DNA from: Linum tenue
Lineage: Eukaryota; Streptophyta; Magnoliopsida; Malpighiales; Linaceae
Reading direction: 5' to 3'
Assembly (NCBI GenBank): GCA_946122785.1
Contig: CAMGYJ010000010.1
Coordinates: 17,552,206 to 17,616,205, forward strand
Length of the DNA: 64,000 nt
In this document: in pieces, positions 11,401-22,314 of the stretch
Layout: the number at the start of each line of letters is the position of its first letter
Position numbering within the stretch: position 1 is the stretch's first letter
Position numbers and translations under genes: made by a program
The notes under the pieces: model-generated
The model's database searches: none
What the model was told of the DNA's origin: nothing
The model's input: the letters and a program-made list of their open reading frames with translations, nothing else

Positions 11401-12694
11401 ATCGGGCACATAAAGGGTATTCGGCAAGCAAATATCAGGTGAAACAATATCCACTTTGCCATGAACCCGAATCTGATCCCCATTAACCACCTGTAAATGC
11501 ATGGTACTATCGCGACGTATCCCGGAGGACGAAGAGAAAGCCCGCATCATATGGTTAAAGGCAGCAAAATCCAATAACCATCGAGGAAAATTACCTGTCG
11601 ATGCACCTGTAGCAAAAGCAACAATTAAAGCAGTCGGTAACCTGAAGAGCCTCCGCCATGAGACGAAAAATGAGATCAGGTGAAACACCACCCGACGCCC
11701 TAGACGAGGAGGCTGCATCCATGCCCTCGGCGCGAGGAAGAGGTTGTGCGGAGTCCACTGCATACCCAGTGCGAGCAGGTGGGGAATGATGACGGTTACC
11801 AGTGCGGCCTTTCTTTGAGAGACTCGGACAATTAAACACAATATGTCCTGACAGTTTGCAATAAATGCAATGATTCTTCTTGCGGCAGTGTGGGTGAATG
11901 TGCCCCAGCTCATGACAAAAGTGGCATGTGAGATTACTCGTGTTACTAGGATTAAGCTGACGCCTTGAGGAACGATTAGCACCACCCCTACTCACAGCAA
12001 AGGCCGAATCAGAACTACCACGAGTATTGTCAAGCTGACACTGACTCCGGAGGCGTGTTTCTTCGCGAACCAGTTCAGCAAAAGCCTCATCTAGCAAAGT
12101 CACATTGCGGTGGATCAACGAACCTCGAATAGGCTCGAAGTTAGGACGCAGCTTCATCAAGAACTGAAGTAGACGAGCGCGGGTGCGCTCATTAATCACA
12201 GCAGCCAAATTTGCATCAACCGATAATGATGCAGCCAACAAATCATATTCAGTCCATAGCGAAACCAATCTCTGATAGAAGGTTCGAACGTCGTGATCCC
12301 CCTGGGTATAGCAAGAGATCTCGACCTCGAGCTGAAACTGACGAGATGTGTTCGCCTGAGAATAAGTTGTCGTGATATGGTGCCACATCTCATAAGCAGT
12401 AGTAAAGCAGCTAAAGCTCAGAGCGGTCACCATATCCACCGAGCCAAGCAACCAAGTGATAATATGGGCATTCCCAGCTGCCCAATCTGCTATATCTTTC
12501 GCCGCCGCGGTAGCACCAGACCGAGGAGATTCTCCATTCAGAATCGGCAACAAACGTTTCCCCTGGATGAAATTCCGGATATGGAATTCCCAGAGAGGAA
12601 AATTCTTCCCGTCGAATATGATGGAAACAGATTCCATCTTATCTGAATTCATGAAAGGCATAAGACATCTGAAATAATCACCACCAAGAGACAA
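8432..12694 (-). pseudogene. Copia gag-pol, multiply broken
   Basis: Gag (12694 to about 11591) has the NFPLWEFHIRNFI start region, a long helical middle and paired zinc knuckles (CHFCHELGHIHPHC, CIYCKLSGHIVFNC). The protease motif is degraded (LLDFAAFNHM instead of D-S/T-G-A). Integrase has HTDLWGP near 10810 and QQN-VERKH near 10500. RT has WVYNIK, FDVKNAFLHGDL and an intact LLLYVDD at about 9075. RNase H ends with FADADYAG and TEAEYRSMS. Frame changes near 11.26, 10.59, 10.34, 9.60, 9.34, 9.13 and 8.72 kb make the polyprotein untranslatable. Confidence 0.9.
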
Positions 12695-12942
12695 CCCAAA
12701 AGCTAATCACAAGCTAAGAAATAACCAAAAAGACAATCTCAAGCCAAATCCTGGACCAAGACAACAAAGCTAGTTGTAGCAATAACGAAGAGACGAAAGC
12801 CAATGACCTGACCAATCATTCACACCAACCGGACAAAATTAGAAGGCGGCAAACAAAGAAACCCTCAGCTGAAAACCCTGAAGACGCCAGTACACGGCCA
12901 GCAAAGTCGACAATCCACACGAGCTGAGATCTCAGATCGCAG

Positions 12943-12954
12943 GCTCTGATACCA
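12943..12954 (-). other. Copia primer-binding site (initiator Met tRNA)
   Basis: The minus strand reads TGGTATCAGAGC immediately inside the 5' LTR, complementary to the 3' end of plant initiator tRNA-Met. Confidence 0.95.
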
Positions 12955-13171
12955 TGTCAAATAACCAATCTGAATGCAAGAACGAAAGGAACACACGAGT
13001 TATTTAACGTGGTATCGTCTATAAGACACTAGTCCACGGAGAGGATCTCCCTCTCAGGTTTTAAGCTTTTCTTATTTGTTACTTTTTCTAATATGTTTAC
13101 AACGATATATATATACGGTTTGCTAGAACAAACCCTAGATACAATTACATAAAGGTACCCATACTTTAACA
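12955..13171 (-). repeat. Copia 5' LTR
   Basis: A 217-bp partner of the LTR at 7906-8119, with the same TG/CA ends. It carries a TATATATATA run that may serve as its promoter. Confidence 0.95.
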
Positions 13172-13588
13172 TGAAGTACTCCATTCTGTCTTTAAGTATC
13201 TATCTATAATAGCTCCCTACTAGTACACTCTAGCATGTGTCCTCGCGAAATGACTCTTCACACTTCCTCTAAGTTTTAAGACTTTATTCCACATCCATGA
13301 ACCAGGAGTTCTACTTTCCCAGATGCTCACATTCCTCAACTCGTATTCCTTTAGTCAAGTGATCCACATGGTACCCTGATCAGTTACAACATTCCAAAGA
13401 TGCCTCACTAGCTAGACAAGCCTAGTTCTAGCTATATCAGTCTTTGAATCTCAAACCACATTCATCTACCAATTTCCAAGTTACTTTGGCTTTCCTCTTT
13501 TCTAAGTCCCATAGAAAGTCTGAGCACAGCTTTTCGACAAATTTCATTACCTTTTTTGGCAGTTGAAAATTAACCATGAGGCAATTTT
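13172..13588 (-). pseudogene. LINE fragment, post-RT region
   Basis: The minus-strand frame contains NFQLPKKVMKFVEKLCSDFLW and KAKVTWKLV, then frameshifted HLWNVVTDQGTMW and SWMWNKVLKLR, the conserved connection region after the RT core of plant LINEs. It is contiguous with 7606-7905 once the copia element is removed. Its upstream side is cut exactly where a TRIM begins at 13589. Confidence 0.8.
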
Positions 13589-14043
13589 TGTTATGGGACA
13601 ATCGAAATACCACATCGGTAATACAAGAGAAGAAATCTTTGTATATAAGTGTCCACCTAGCCCAATTAGTACGAGGCCTTTTGGGGAGTATACCCAAGAG
13701 TAAAAATCGTGCGGGCTTGGCCCAAAGCGGACAATTCGTACTAATAAGCGGCCTAGTTATGACAAGTGGTATTAGAGACTTGTTCGGTTCGAGGCAGTGG
13801 ATGTCAGTTTGATGGGACCCTTATGCGGTGACCTCGGGATTTGCGATTCACGCATGTGGGGATGATTGTTATGGGACAACCCAAGTACCAAATCGGTAAT
13901 ACAAGCGAAGGAAACCTTGTATACTAGTGTCCACCTAGCTCATTAGTACGAGACCTTTAAGGGAGGACACCCAAGAGTAAAAACCGTGTTGGCTTAACCC
14001 AAAGCGGACAATATCGTACTAATTAAACGGTCCAGTTATGACA
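13589..14043 (+). mobile_element. TRIM-type miniature LTR retrotransposon
   Basis: Two direct repeats, 13589-13764 and 13867-14043, both start TGTTATGGGACAA and end GTTATGACA; they enclose 102 bp without coding capacity. Each repeat is followed by a primer-site-like word (AGTGGTATTAGAG after the first, AGTGGTATCAGA after the second). LTRs under 200 bp, a tiny interior and an initiator-Met primer site define a TRIM. A primer site after the right LTR too suggests a tandem LTR-interior-LTR-interior arrangement cut short. Confidence 0.8.
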
Positions 14044-14055
14044 AGTGGTATCAGA

Positions 14056-14373
14056 TACGCACTACTTGATAAATTTGTAACTGCAATCTCCAAATTTAAG
14101 ACTAATTACAGAACCACTAACTACCTTATTTGGCCATAGAGAACAGTTACGCTTGCGTATGTAAGTGAGACAAATGAACATGACATAATATATGCCCATA
14201 GAAAAATGAACATGACATAACAGAAGCTACAATATCAACTTTGCAATAGTTCACTCTCTTTTGGCATAATAATTAATATATATAAAGAAGAAGTGAGGGT
14301 ACTGTTGCCTAATAAATTACAACTTAGTACTTCACTTCTCTTTATCTATTAATGTATATATTAAATTTTAATA
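14056..14373. other. Gene-free AT-rich stretch
   Basis: Apart from a short repeated phrase (GAACATGACATAA) near 14180-14220, I see no structure. Confidence 0.5.
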
Positions 14374-14385
14374 CTTCAAATTTAA

Positions 14386-14859
14386 TTTTTTTTTTATAAT
14401 GGTGAGAATAACATTAGAGAAAAGGAAAAGGTGCAGCGTACAACAAACCAAGCACGAGACGTGCTCCAAAAAAAAGAAACGGAACAGCGAATACCACAAA
14501 GGGCTAAGCCCACCAGAAAGCTCCTGCCCAGAAAAAAGAGAAAGGAAAAACAAGCAGCTCAAAGTGTCTGGGTGCTCCACAACGTTGCAAATTAACAGCA
14601 ACAGACAAGTAGAAAACAAACAGCAAAAAAGAAGGAGAACACAGCAGATAGGACTCAACTCATTCAAAACGATTCTTCAACCAATCTGCACCTTGAGACT
14701 TATCCACCTTAGCCTGGATAACCAACCACTCAATGACCGCCTTTGCGATTTGTCGGGAAATGATGCTGGGAAGCAAGCTTTTGTCCTGGAAAGTACGCCG
14801 GTTTCTCTCAAGCCAAAGATGCCAGCAAGTGGCGTGGAGCAAACAGAAGCAAAACCATC
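14386..14859 (-). mobile_element. 5'-truncated LINE with poly(A) and 14-bp target duplication
   Basis: The minus strand encodes the last 60 or so residues of a LINE reverse transcriptase (WHLWLERNRRTF...WLKNRFE, stop at 14660). A 3' UTR follows and then a poly(A), seen as a T run at 14386-14395. CTTCAAATTTAATT occurs at both edges (14374-14387 and 14860-14873), a 14-bp duplication typical of target-primed insertion. The copy is about 470 bp, severely 5'-truncated. Confidence 0.9.
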
Positions 14860-14873
14860 CTTCAAATTTAATT

Positions 14874-16444
14874 AAATTGCAACTTAGTCACTATAATGTA
14901 TATGTTACATTTTGATACCTCAAATTTAATTTTAATGTAAAATCATTAAATGGTTATGTTTGGTATCTAAATTTTATGAGATTTTCATACCTACAATTTT
15001 TTTAATTTACATATTAGTCCAATGTTAAGATTTCACTTGAATCCATAAATCCAATCCATCAATCCTTTTGAACCAATCCATGAATCCAATGCACCATGAC
15101 ATAAAAATATAAATTTAGTTTGCACCATATACTATGTTGTCGGACAAGATTCGATCATTTTATATTTGCTCATTACGTGAAACATTAAATAAATGATAAA
15201 AGAGAGACGACTCTAAAATATTGCAAGAGTGAATTTATAAACTCAATTAGTACATTTACGGGATACTAAACAAACTTCTACTAACTACACGTAACAAAAT
15301 ATGCGACATCAGCGAGTGTCAATGAATTGCTACAGTGAAAAGGGTTGATTGTTGTATTGATGCCAACTAAAAGAATTGGTCAAAACCTCTCCATCATCTA
15401 CTTCCTCTTCGTTTCATTTATACATTCGCCTTACATAACCTTTTCTTTATTTCTTTCTTTGCCTTCTTCGCCTAACCCTAATTAGTATACTGATTTTATG
15501 CATTCTAATCATAAGTATGGACGGGTCCATACAAGACTCACCAACAGTCTAGAGAATTAATAATTGAACCATAACCACTAATTTTTTCAGCTCAATGTCG
15601 AGTGCAATTAAAAACAAATACTTAAATATATATGATTATTACTTATTACAAAGTATTCATTTTCCACAATGGGATTTGAAGGCGTGAAATTTTAAGCGAG
15701 TTCCAGTTTGTATTTCTTTTGCTTCTCTCCAGAGTTTATTTTTTTCACCCGGGATAGAATTTTCAACAATTATACATGAAATGTTTGGCTAGGTATCTAC
15801 ACATATCAAATAAATAGTTTCCATTTTATATAAAAAAGTAAATAATTATCATTTTAAATACATCACCATAAAAAAATTAAGTCTCAACTATGCAAATTAC
15901 AATTCGGTAGCTAAACATAATTGATCTTTAGATTTATAACCTAAATTTATTTTTTTGGCATATAAGTCCTCAAAATATTGATGGAATATTACATTTTAGT
16001 ACCTAAAATTTTTGTGTATTACATTTTGGTACCTAATCTTTTGCATTTTTATAAATAAGTCTAATTTTAGTATGTGTAATTAAAACACCTTCGAATAAAT
16101 GGATATTCATACCCAACTCATACACATTTAGATTATGAAAGTAAATATCCATACCCTACCCAAACCCATATATGCGTCACTCATACGTACCCTACCCATA
16201 ATCAATGAGTCTATTTGGATTTAGGTAAATATAATTTATTAGCAAAAATTTTCAAAAAAAATTAAATTGGATGTTGACCATCATATATCTCTTTAGTCAA
16301 TATTAATTTTCGGCTAATAAATAATCAATTTTAAACTAATAATACGAACAAAATACCATAACAGACCACATAATACATGCCGATAAATCATATCCGTCCA
16401 GCGACAAGTCACGACATCGCTACCTAGTTTTATTATAATATATA
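14874..16444. other. Gene-free stretch with dispersed phrase repeats
   Basis: No gene. Phrases of the type TTACATTTTGGTACCTAA and ACAAATTAGTCC recur at 14910-15020 and 15950-16080, and again near 36230-36390. They look like a dispersed AT-rich repeat family I cannot name. Confidence 0.5.
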
Positions 16445-17870
16445 CTAGTTTTTTTGCCCGCACTCCGCAGCGATAAATAACTAATTATATTTTAAATTTT
16501 ACTCATCTATTTAATAATTTAGTTGAAATCAAATAATTCACAAAATCATTCATGTTAGATACTTTCATAAGTTTTACACAATGGTCTTAATCATTACGAA
16601 ATACTTGCATCATGGTATTAGTTGGGTAAAGGGTACGAAGTGACGCCGGGTAATATGCGGTAAGGAATTGAGACGTATTTCCTACCATGGGATCATATAT
16701 TTGTTTCAATTGATATGAGAATAACTATTTCTCGATAAGTTTTTCTTATTGTCTTAATCACTAAAAAAAAACCTACGTAATACATTTGTTTAGTCGATGA
16801 GGAAATTTTTTTATCACTTTATAAGCTTTACGTAGTGTCTTGATCATTATGAAAAACTTACGTAATAAGTTTGTTTAATCGATGCACAACAAATAAACAT
16901 TCCTCCATAAGTTTTACACAATACGTTTGTAACTTTCATAAACGTTATAGAACAGTGTTACGTACAACTTTTGTAATGTGTGGACTAATAATAAAATTAA
17001 GTTAGTATCACATTTGATTAAACTGTTGTGTATAAGTTAATTCACCTTTAAAAACATTTGTGTAAAGCAAATTGAGAACATGGTGAATATTTTATTAATA
17101 ACGAAAGATATTTAGTTGGTAATATAGTAATTAAGATAAAAAAAGTATCATATTTGATTAAAATATTATATAAAAAATAACATACATAATTTTCGTGTAA
17201 TGTAAATTGATGAGATGATCAACCACTTAGTTATCAATGAAGAAATTTTTGTTCAAAGTTATATTATGAAATACTTACGTATTACCTTTGTTTAATTTAT
17301 ATTTAAGAAGTAACTATACGTCCATAAATTTTTCATAAACTATTTTTAATTTGCATAATTGCTATATGACAGTGTAAATATACGCAAATTGTGGTCTAAT
17401 AATAAAACCAACTTATAGAAGTATCACATCTTTTTGAAAGTGTTATGTAAAACTTAACTTACTTTTCAAAATCTTTGAGTAATGAGAGTGATGACATTTT
17501 GAATATTTTAGTTAATAATAAACAAATTAAGTTATGTAAATTATACTCTATATGTTTTACATAACTATTATAGAATGACCTAGCGTAAATCTTTCGAATG
17601 TGTGGTCTAATTATAGAATCAAGTTACAAATACCATCATATGATATTAAACTGACCTTACAGAGTATTTTCATTACTAATATCGTTAATAATAACGAAAT
17701 CTCGTACATTCAAACTTATATTAGGCAAATATACGTAATAGATTTATTTAATTATTACATAAGAAATATCTATCCTTATAAGGATTTTAAAATTATATTG
17801 CTAATACGATATAATTTTGTGAGTAATAGTATAAAATTGACGTAGTGTTTTAGTAATTACATTTCATTAG
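16445..17870 (-). mobile_element. Helitron relic with degenerate internal repeats
   Basis: The left edge reads ACTAGTTTTTTTGCCCGC, the reverse complement of a Helitron 3' end with CTAG and a weak hairpin at 16456-16472. To the right, diverged copies of two phrases alternate: TTTACGTAGTGTCTTGATCA (about 16570, 16740, 16825, 17835) and GTGTGGTCTAATAATAAAA with ATCACATTTGATTAAA (about 16980, 17390, 17600). No helicase remains. The 5' end is not fixed, so the right coordinate marks only the end of the repeats. Confidence 0.5.
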
Positions 17871-19031
17871 CTCTAAAAAGCCCTAAGGTATTGAAAATCT
17901 CACAGAATATTTTGGCCTCTATAAACTTTGCTTGTCACTTATAAAAACCCTTCTCTTGGCTTCACTTGATGGTTATGATAATACATAATGGTTAAAAAAG
18001 TGTTGCAGGGAGAAGAAAAGGAGACTTTGCTTGTCTCCGGAAATTTGCGTGGTTACGGCCACAGCTAATTATAGCCTAATGAACAGTAAACCTGCGGAGA
18101 TTTTTTTGTGAGGAATAGTGCATCACACTTGCGCTATTAATTAATAATAATAATAATAATTAATAATTACATATCAGTCATTTTCCCCTCCAAATTTGGA
18201 AGAAAGCGCCTTCAATTATGAACCGGCCCTTGTTACCAATTTTGTCGCATAAGATTTTTTTAATCTTCGAAACAATCATTGTTCTTGTCGTCTCTGAAAA
18301 TTACTAGTGCCAATTTTATTCGACGTGACAGGAAGCTATTGGTTAGTATGCTCAATGGAAGGTGTATACACCAACGTTGTCAACTTGCGAATCGACTTGG
18401 ACCCTGTAGAGCTATTGGATCAAGGGTTAGTGGATCGTCCACTCACCCAATTTAGGTCGGTTTAACTCCAACATAGAAAAAATATAACACTAGTAAGGTT
18501 GTCAAACCTCATAAGCTAAGCAATCCAAAATTCCAAATAATTACTAACACTACAACGAACCCCACATATATCGGCTGATTGTTGAGGCAAATATACGAAT
18601 CTGTTACAAAATATATATTGTTGAGGCAAATATATTTGTCTCAACATAAAAAAGATATGCACCGAAAAGAATATTATATGCAACATAAAAAAGATATGGC
18701 TCAGTAAATACAATTATGTGCCTCTAAAAGTATTTGATGTACAACAAATATGCAATTTACCTCTATAGCTATTAATTTATCCAATTACAAAATGTTTTAT
18801 AGCAACTAATATAAAATTTGCTTCAATAGATGTTAGATTTGGCCTCTAGTATTAATTTTTTATTATGTTCAATTTTATTATATTTTTAGCCGATATATTT
18901 TTAGCCGTACAATGAAGAATATACGATGCAACAATAAGACTATGTACCCTACAATTTTAGCCGTATATAATGATATGTTGCGCGTGTATACCAAATTCCC
19001 TTGGAAGGGGTGTGCCTAGCTCAAGATTTTC
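17871..19031. other. Gene-free stretch with short repeats
   Basis: An ATA/TTA microsatellite lies near 18135-18165, a GTTGTCAA-type tip near 18370, and short direct repeats (AACATAAAAAAGATATG, TTGTTGAGGCAAATATA) at 18560-18700. No gene. Confidence 0.5.
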
Positions 19032-19039
19032 TATAAATA
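19032..19039 (+). promoter_or_regulatory. TATA box of the small-peptide gene
   Basis: TATAAATA lies 119 bases before the ATG at 19158, leaving room for a leader of about 90 bases in an otherwise gene-free region. Confidence 0.5.
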
Positions 19040-19157
19040 CTGCTCGATCCAATATTGTGTGTTATCTTCTTCTTCCAAAGTGAGTTCAGCATAGAGATAG
19101 ATCTCTTTCTTTTCGCCGTCAGCCAAAGGAAAAAGGGAAGAAAAAAATAGCAAGATC

Positions 19158-19337
19158 ATGGGGAGCAGTGCGTCAACTACCACCTTGGCCATAACTCTAT
19201 TCCTGCTAATCAACATCATCTTCTTCCTACCAACTTCAACACTTGCTCGTAGTGGTGTTGGTTCCCTGAAGGATAGCAGCAGGCACAGTACTACGGCCAC
19301 CAAGAGATATCGTGGCGCAGGTGGTCAAGTTTCTTAG
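19158..19337 (+). CDS. Small secreted peptide precursor with in-frame TAG
   Basis: A 59-codon ORF. Residues 1-30 form a clear signal peptide (MGSSASTTTLAITLFLLINI then IFFLPTSTLA, cleavage likely before RSG). The mature part is small, basic and Ser/Thr-rich (KDSSRH, TKRYRGAGG). The frame stops at TAG 19335-19337 but stays open for 23 more codons to TGA 19407-19409. That extension contains an Asp-Tyr pair (STMDYKEAG) and ends AIAGRGN. A basic spacer followed by a short tail with Asp-Tyr resembles precursors of sulfated signalling peptides, but I match no known family. Either the gene ends at TAG, or a nonsense mutation or readthrough separates off the C-terminal peptide. Confidence 0.5.
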   Translation: MGSSASTTTLAITLFLLINIIFFLPTSTLARSGVGSLKDSSRHSTTATKRYRGAGGQVS

Positions 19338-19409
19338 GGTTGGTCGACCATGGATTATAAGGAAGCTGGTGCTGAAGCTTCTAAAGCGATCGCCGGCAGA
19401 GGGAATTGA

Positions 19410-20408
19410 TGCCCGCCGCCGGTCGCCATGTGGGGATATATAGTATGATCATCTCATCAGTAACAAGCCAAGATGATGGAGGACGCCGGAATATATTGTC
19501 GAATCTAATATGGTGTGGTGTGTTAATTTGTGTCCATTAAGAACGAATCGGTGTATTTTACATTTTGTTGCTCTTGGGGTCTAAGATGCTCGATGTCGCC
19601 TGCCCTTGCATTTTCTTAGCACCATCTTTGCTAGTGGTTTTTGCTTTTATCCCCAAAAAAAATTATGAATAAATTTCCCCTTCTGCAATCTGAGCAATCT
19701 CCGACCTTAGTTGCACTACCCGATTTGTTTGGCGCAGGTGTTATCTGACCCGCAATAGTGTACAGCGGGATATGCGTATTGCTTTCGACGTGCCTCGTTT
19801 CGTCCCGGCTCCCATCTCGACTCATTCTATAATGATTTGTATCAAAATTTACGTGTGTCTCTTCTTTTGATCTCTCTAAAATCATATTTCATCCCAAATA
19901 AATTTTAAAATTCTATCTTTAAATTATTTAGACTCAATTATTCATTATACTATATTTCTCATTCATTAATGAAGTATTTTCTCTATGTCTTCTTATGGAA
20001 GAGTTAAATATCGACGTTCTTTTAAAACCACGTCCCGTACTCGTACAGGTGTTATCCGACCTGACCATCGCTTAATGCAGGGCGGGTATTGGATATTGAG
20101 GTAACCCGCCCCACCCCGTTGCCATCACTAAATATGTCAAGACCAAATTTTATATATTGTGTCGAGGATTGAAAACATTCATGAAACAAAATGGGAGTAT
20201 TCAATGAAACTATATAAGTCTATCAAATTAGACACTAAACCTGAATAGTCGATCGACAACTAAAACAGTAAACTTCTTTTTATCCACAAAGATCAGCACT
20301 TTCCATTCTGATATTTTTTCTATGACGGGGCAGCCCAATAAATCTAATATTGCCAGCTTAACTACCAACATGTGGATGTATTGATCATTGAACTATGAAG
20401 TGGGATTA
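19410..20408. other. 3' flank and gene-free stretch
   Basis: Includes the likely 3' UTR of the peptide gene. At 20095-20130 the run ending CCCCGTTGCCATCACTA reads, on the minus strand, TAGTGATGGCAACGGGG, like the tip of a hAT-type MITE. No partner tip was found. Confidence 0.45.
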
Positions 20409-20747
20409 TGTCCGCAGGATATGAAGAATAGCTAATGAAGTGCCGAAATCCTTGTGGCAGAAGGATTGTAGAGCTTCTGTTGATTTACATCAGTCCACTT
20501 ATGTTGGAACGTTATCATTTTATTTATTTGCTCACTTAGTGTTAATCTATAGTATTTAGTTTGTAAATAACTTAGTGCAGTTGTGACATGTGGCAAACGA
20601 CTGATTTATCAGCTCAGCTTTATTAGCATCTTAGTATATATGAGAGTGATTGAAAACCTTGTTTGGTAGGGTTCTGCCTCCATCAAATTCATCCAATTCT
20701 CATTGTATTGAAGTTGTTCTTCCTGTATGGTTACAAATACAATGACA
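20409..20747 (+). repeat. Left LTR of the decayed copia element
   Basis: Starts TGTCCGCAGG. The end is set at the CA of AATGACA and is uncertain because the partner LTR is truncated. No primer site is recognisable after it. Confidence 0.7.
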
Positions 20748-20794
20748 TCAACCTCGTTCGTATATAGGCTTAGACCGTTGACTCGCTCTAACTA

Positions 20795-20940
20795 AACCAA
20801 TAGAAAATCCAACTATAGCCAAAATATAAACTCTAATAGGGTGTAGTATAGGCCAAGATAGGGTGTAGTATAGGCCAATATAAACTCTAATAGGGTGTAG
20901 AAAATCCAACTATAGCCAAAATAGGGTGTAGTATAGGCCA
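20795..20940. repeat. Short scrambled tandem repeats
   Basis: The phrases AATAGGGTGTAGTATAGGCCA, AAAATCCAACTATAGCC and TATAAACTCTAATAGGG each occur two to three times in varying order, suggesting local duplication beside the insertion point of the nested element. Confidence 0.6.
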
Positions 20941-21070
20941 AGCGTTTTAATTGTCAACTCGAGCCGGTACATGTACTACTACTTCAATCGCTTAGGTTGT
21001 TATCTAGCAAACGGTTTGGAGTTTAAAATTAAGAAAACTACAAAATAGTGAAGGATATGTTTATATACCG

Positions 21071-22314
21071 TGAGGCGGGTGTAACTAGCTTGTTATGAAA
21101 CCCTAACACTCTTAGTCGACCAATTAAGGGTTGCAACTTGCAACTATACGCTAAGTAGCCTAGCTCTCGTAGCCATTCGGCTACGTATTGCAACTAAAAG
21201 CTAAGAAGTCTAACTCTCTTAACCAATCAACCAAGTATTGCAAGAACCAATTCCTCGGAAGCTACCCGCACGGCGAAAAGCGACCAATCAAGATGGAATC
21301 ATTGCACTAATATGATATTTGAGGTTTGCCCTCATTTTCCTAGGTGGGTGTCTCAAATTGGCCAAGAAATCCAACTCCTCAAATCCTCCAGCAGAAGAGG
21401 ATTCTCTCCACCTAGGTCAAAATTACCCAATAATGAGTTAAAGCTAGCAACACTCAATCATTCATGAATAATACCTCAAATATTACATAAAACACACAAT
21501 CAACACACATAGAACCAAGTTCTTACATCCTAACACACATCTAGACTAGGGTTCACAATACCCAAGTGAGAGGGAGCACTACTCCATAGCTAGGCAAGGG
21601 AATACAACAAAGATGAAAGAAATAACCATGGTGTGGTGATTATCCTCCTTTCGTGTTGCTTGAATCACCCTTGAGAGAAGAAAGTCTTCAATCCTCTAGC
21701 TTAGAGCAAGCCCAAATCTCCCTATTCTTCCTTTGGTTTATCACTTTCTCTCTCTTAACAAGAAGAAAAGGATTTTTCTCTCAATAGAATTCTTCCTCCT
21801 TTAGGGTTTTTCAGCTAAAGCCTTAGAAGGGAACCCATAAAATCTAAAATCCAGCCAAACTCTCATTCTGTCTCCCAGCTTCCTTCTATTTAAACGGTCG
21901 TGACATTGGACTTCCGACCGTGACATCATCCAAAAATACAGGGCACTAATGCCGTTTTCGTCAGACTTCATGGTCTGTTTGCAATTATCACGGTCTGGTG
22001 ACCGTGACAACCATTTGGTCTGCGAGATGTACCAAATCTTTTTTTCCTTAGTTAGTCTTCACATCCTCCTTACCTTTGTCACGGTCTCGTGATCGACATT
22101 CACGTCCCAACCGTGAATTCTGACTTTTCTTACTTTTTGGTTCTTTTCGACTCCAAATGTTCTGAAACTCGTCATCGACCTTCCGACATGCACTAGGACT
22201 TGAAATGTAACAAAAATAGCACAAACTAGGGTAAAATAGGTCGAGAGATGATGAATTGCAAAGTCAAACTATCAAAAAACGAGGGGTAAAATATGTGTAA
22301 TTAGTCCCGAATCA
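21071..22314 (-). repeat. 3' LTR of the LARD-like element
   Basis: About 1.24 kb. It contains repeated GACCGTGAC/GTCACGGTC words in both orientations at 21890-22130. Confidence 0.75.

Larger units (their letters stand above)
7906..13171 (-). mobile_element. Ty1-copia retrotransposon inserted in a LINE
   Basis: A complete element in outline: LTRs at both ends (TG...CA), target duplication TGAAG at 7901-7905 and 13172-13176, initiator-Met primer site next to the 5' LTR and a purine tract next to the 3' LTR. The gene order gag-protease-integrase-RT-RNase H is diagnostic of copia. By eye the LTRs agree at roughly 90 percent, and the coding region is split over several frames, so this is an old, inactive insertion. 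Confidence 0.95.

Noticed and set aside
17600..17845. 81-codon plus frame
   Set aside because: Lies in AT-rich degenerate repeats of the Helitron relic; composition explains the open frame.
20095..20130. hAT MITE ending at GCCATCACTA
   Set aside because: Only one tip was found; no partner or 8-bp duplication, so not called as an element.
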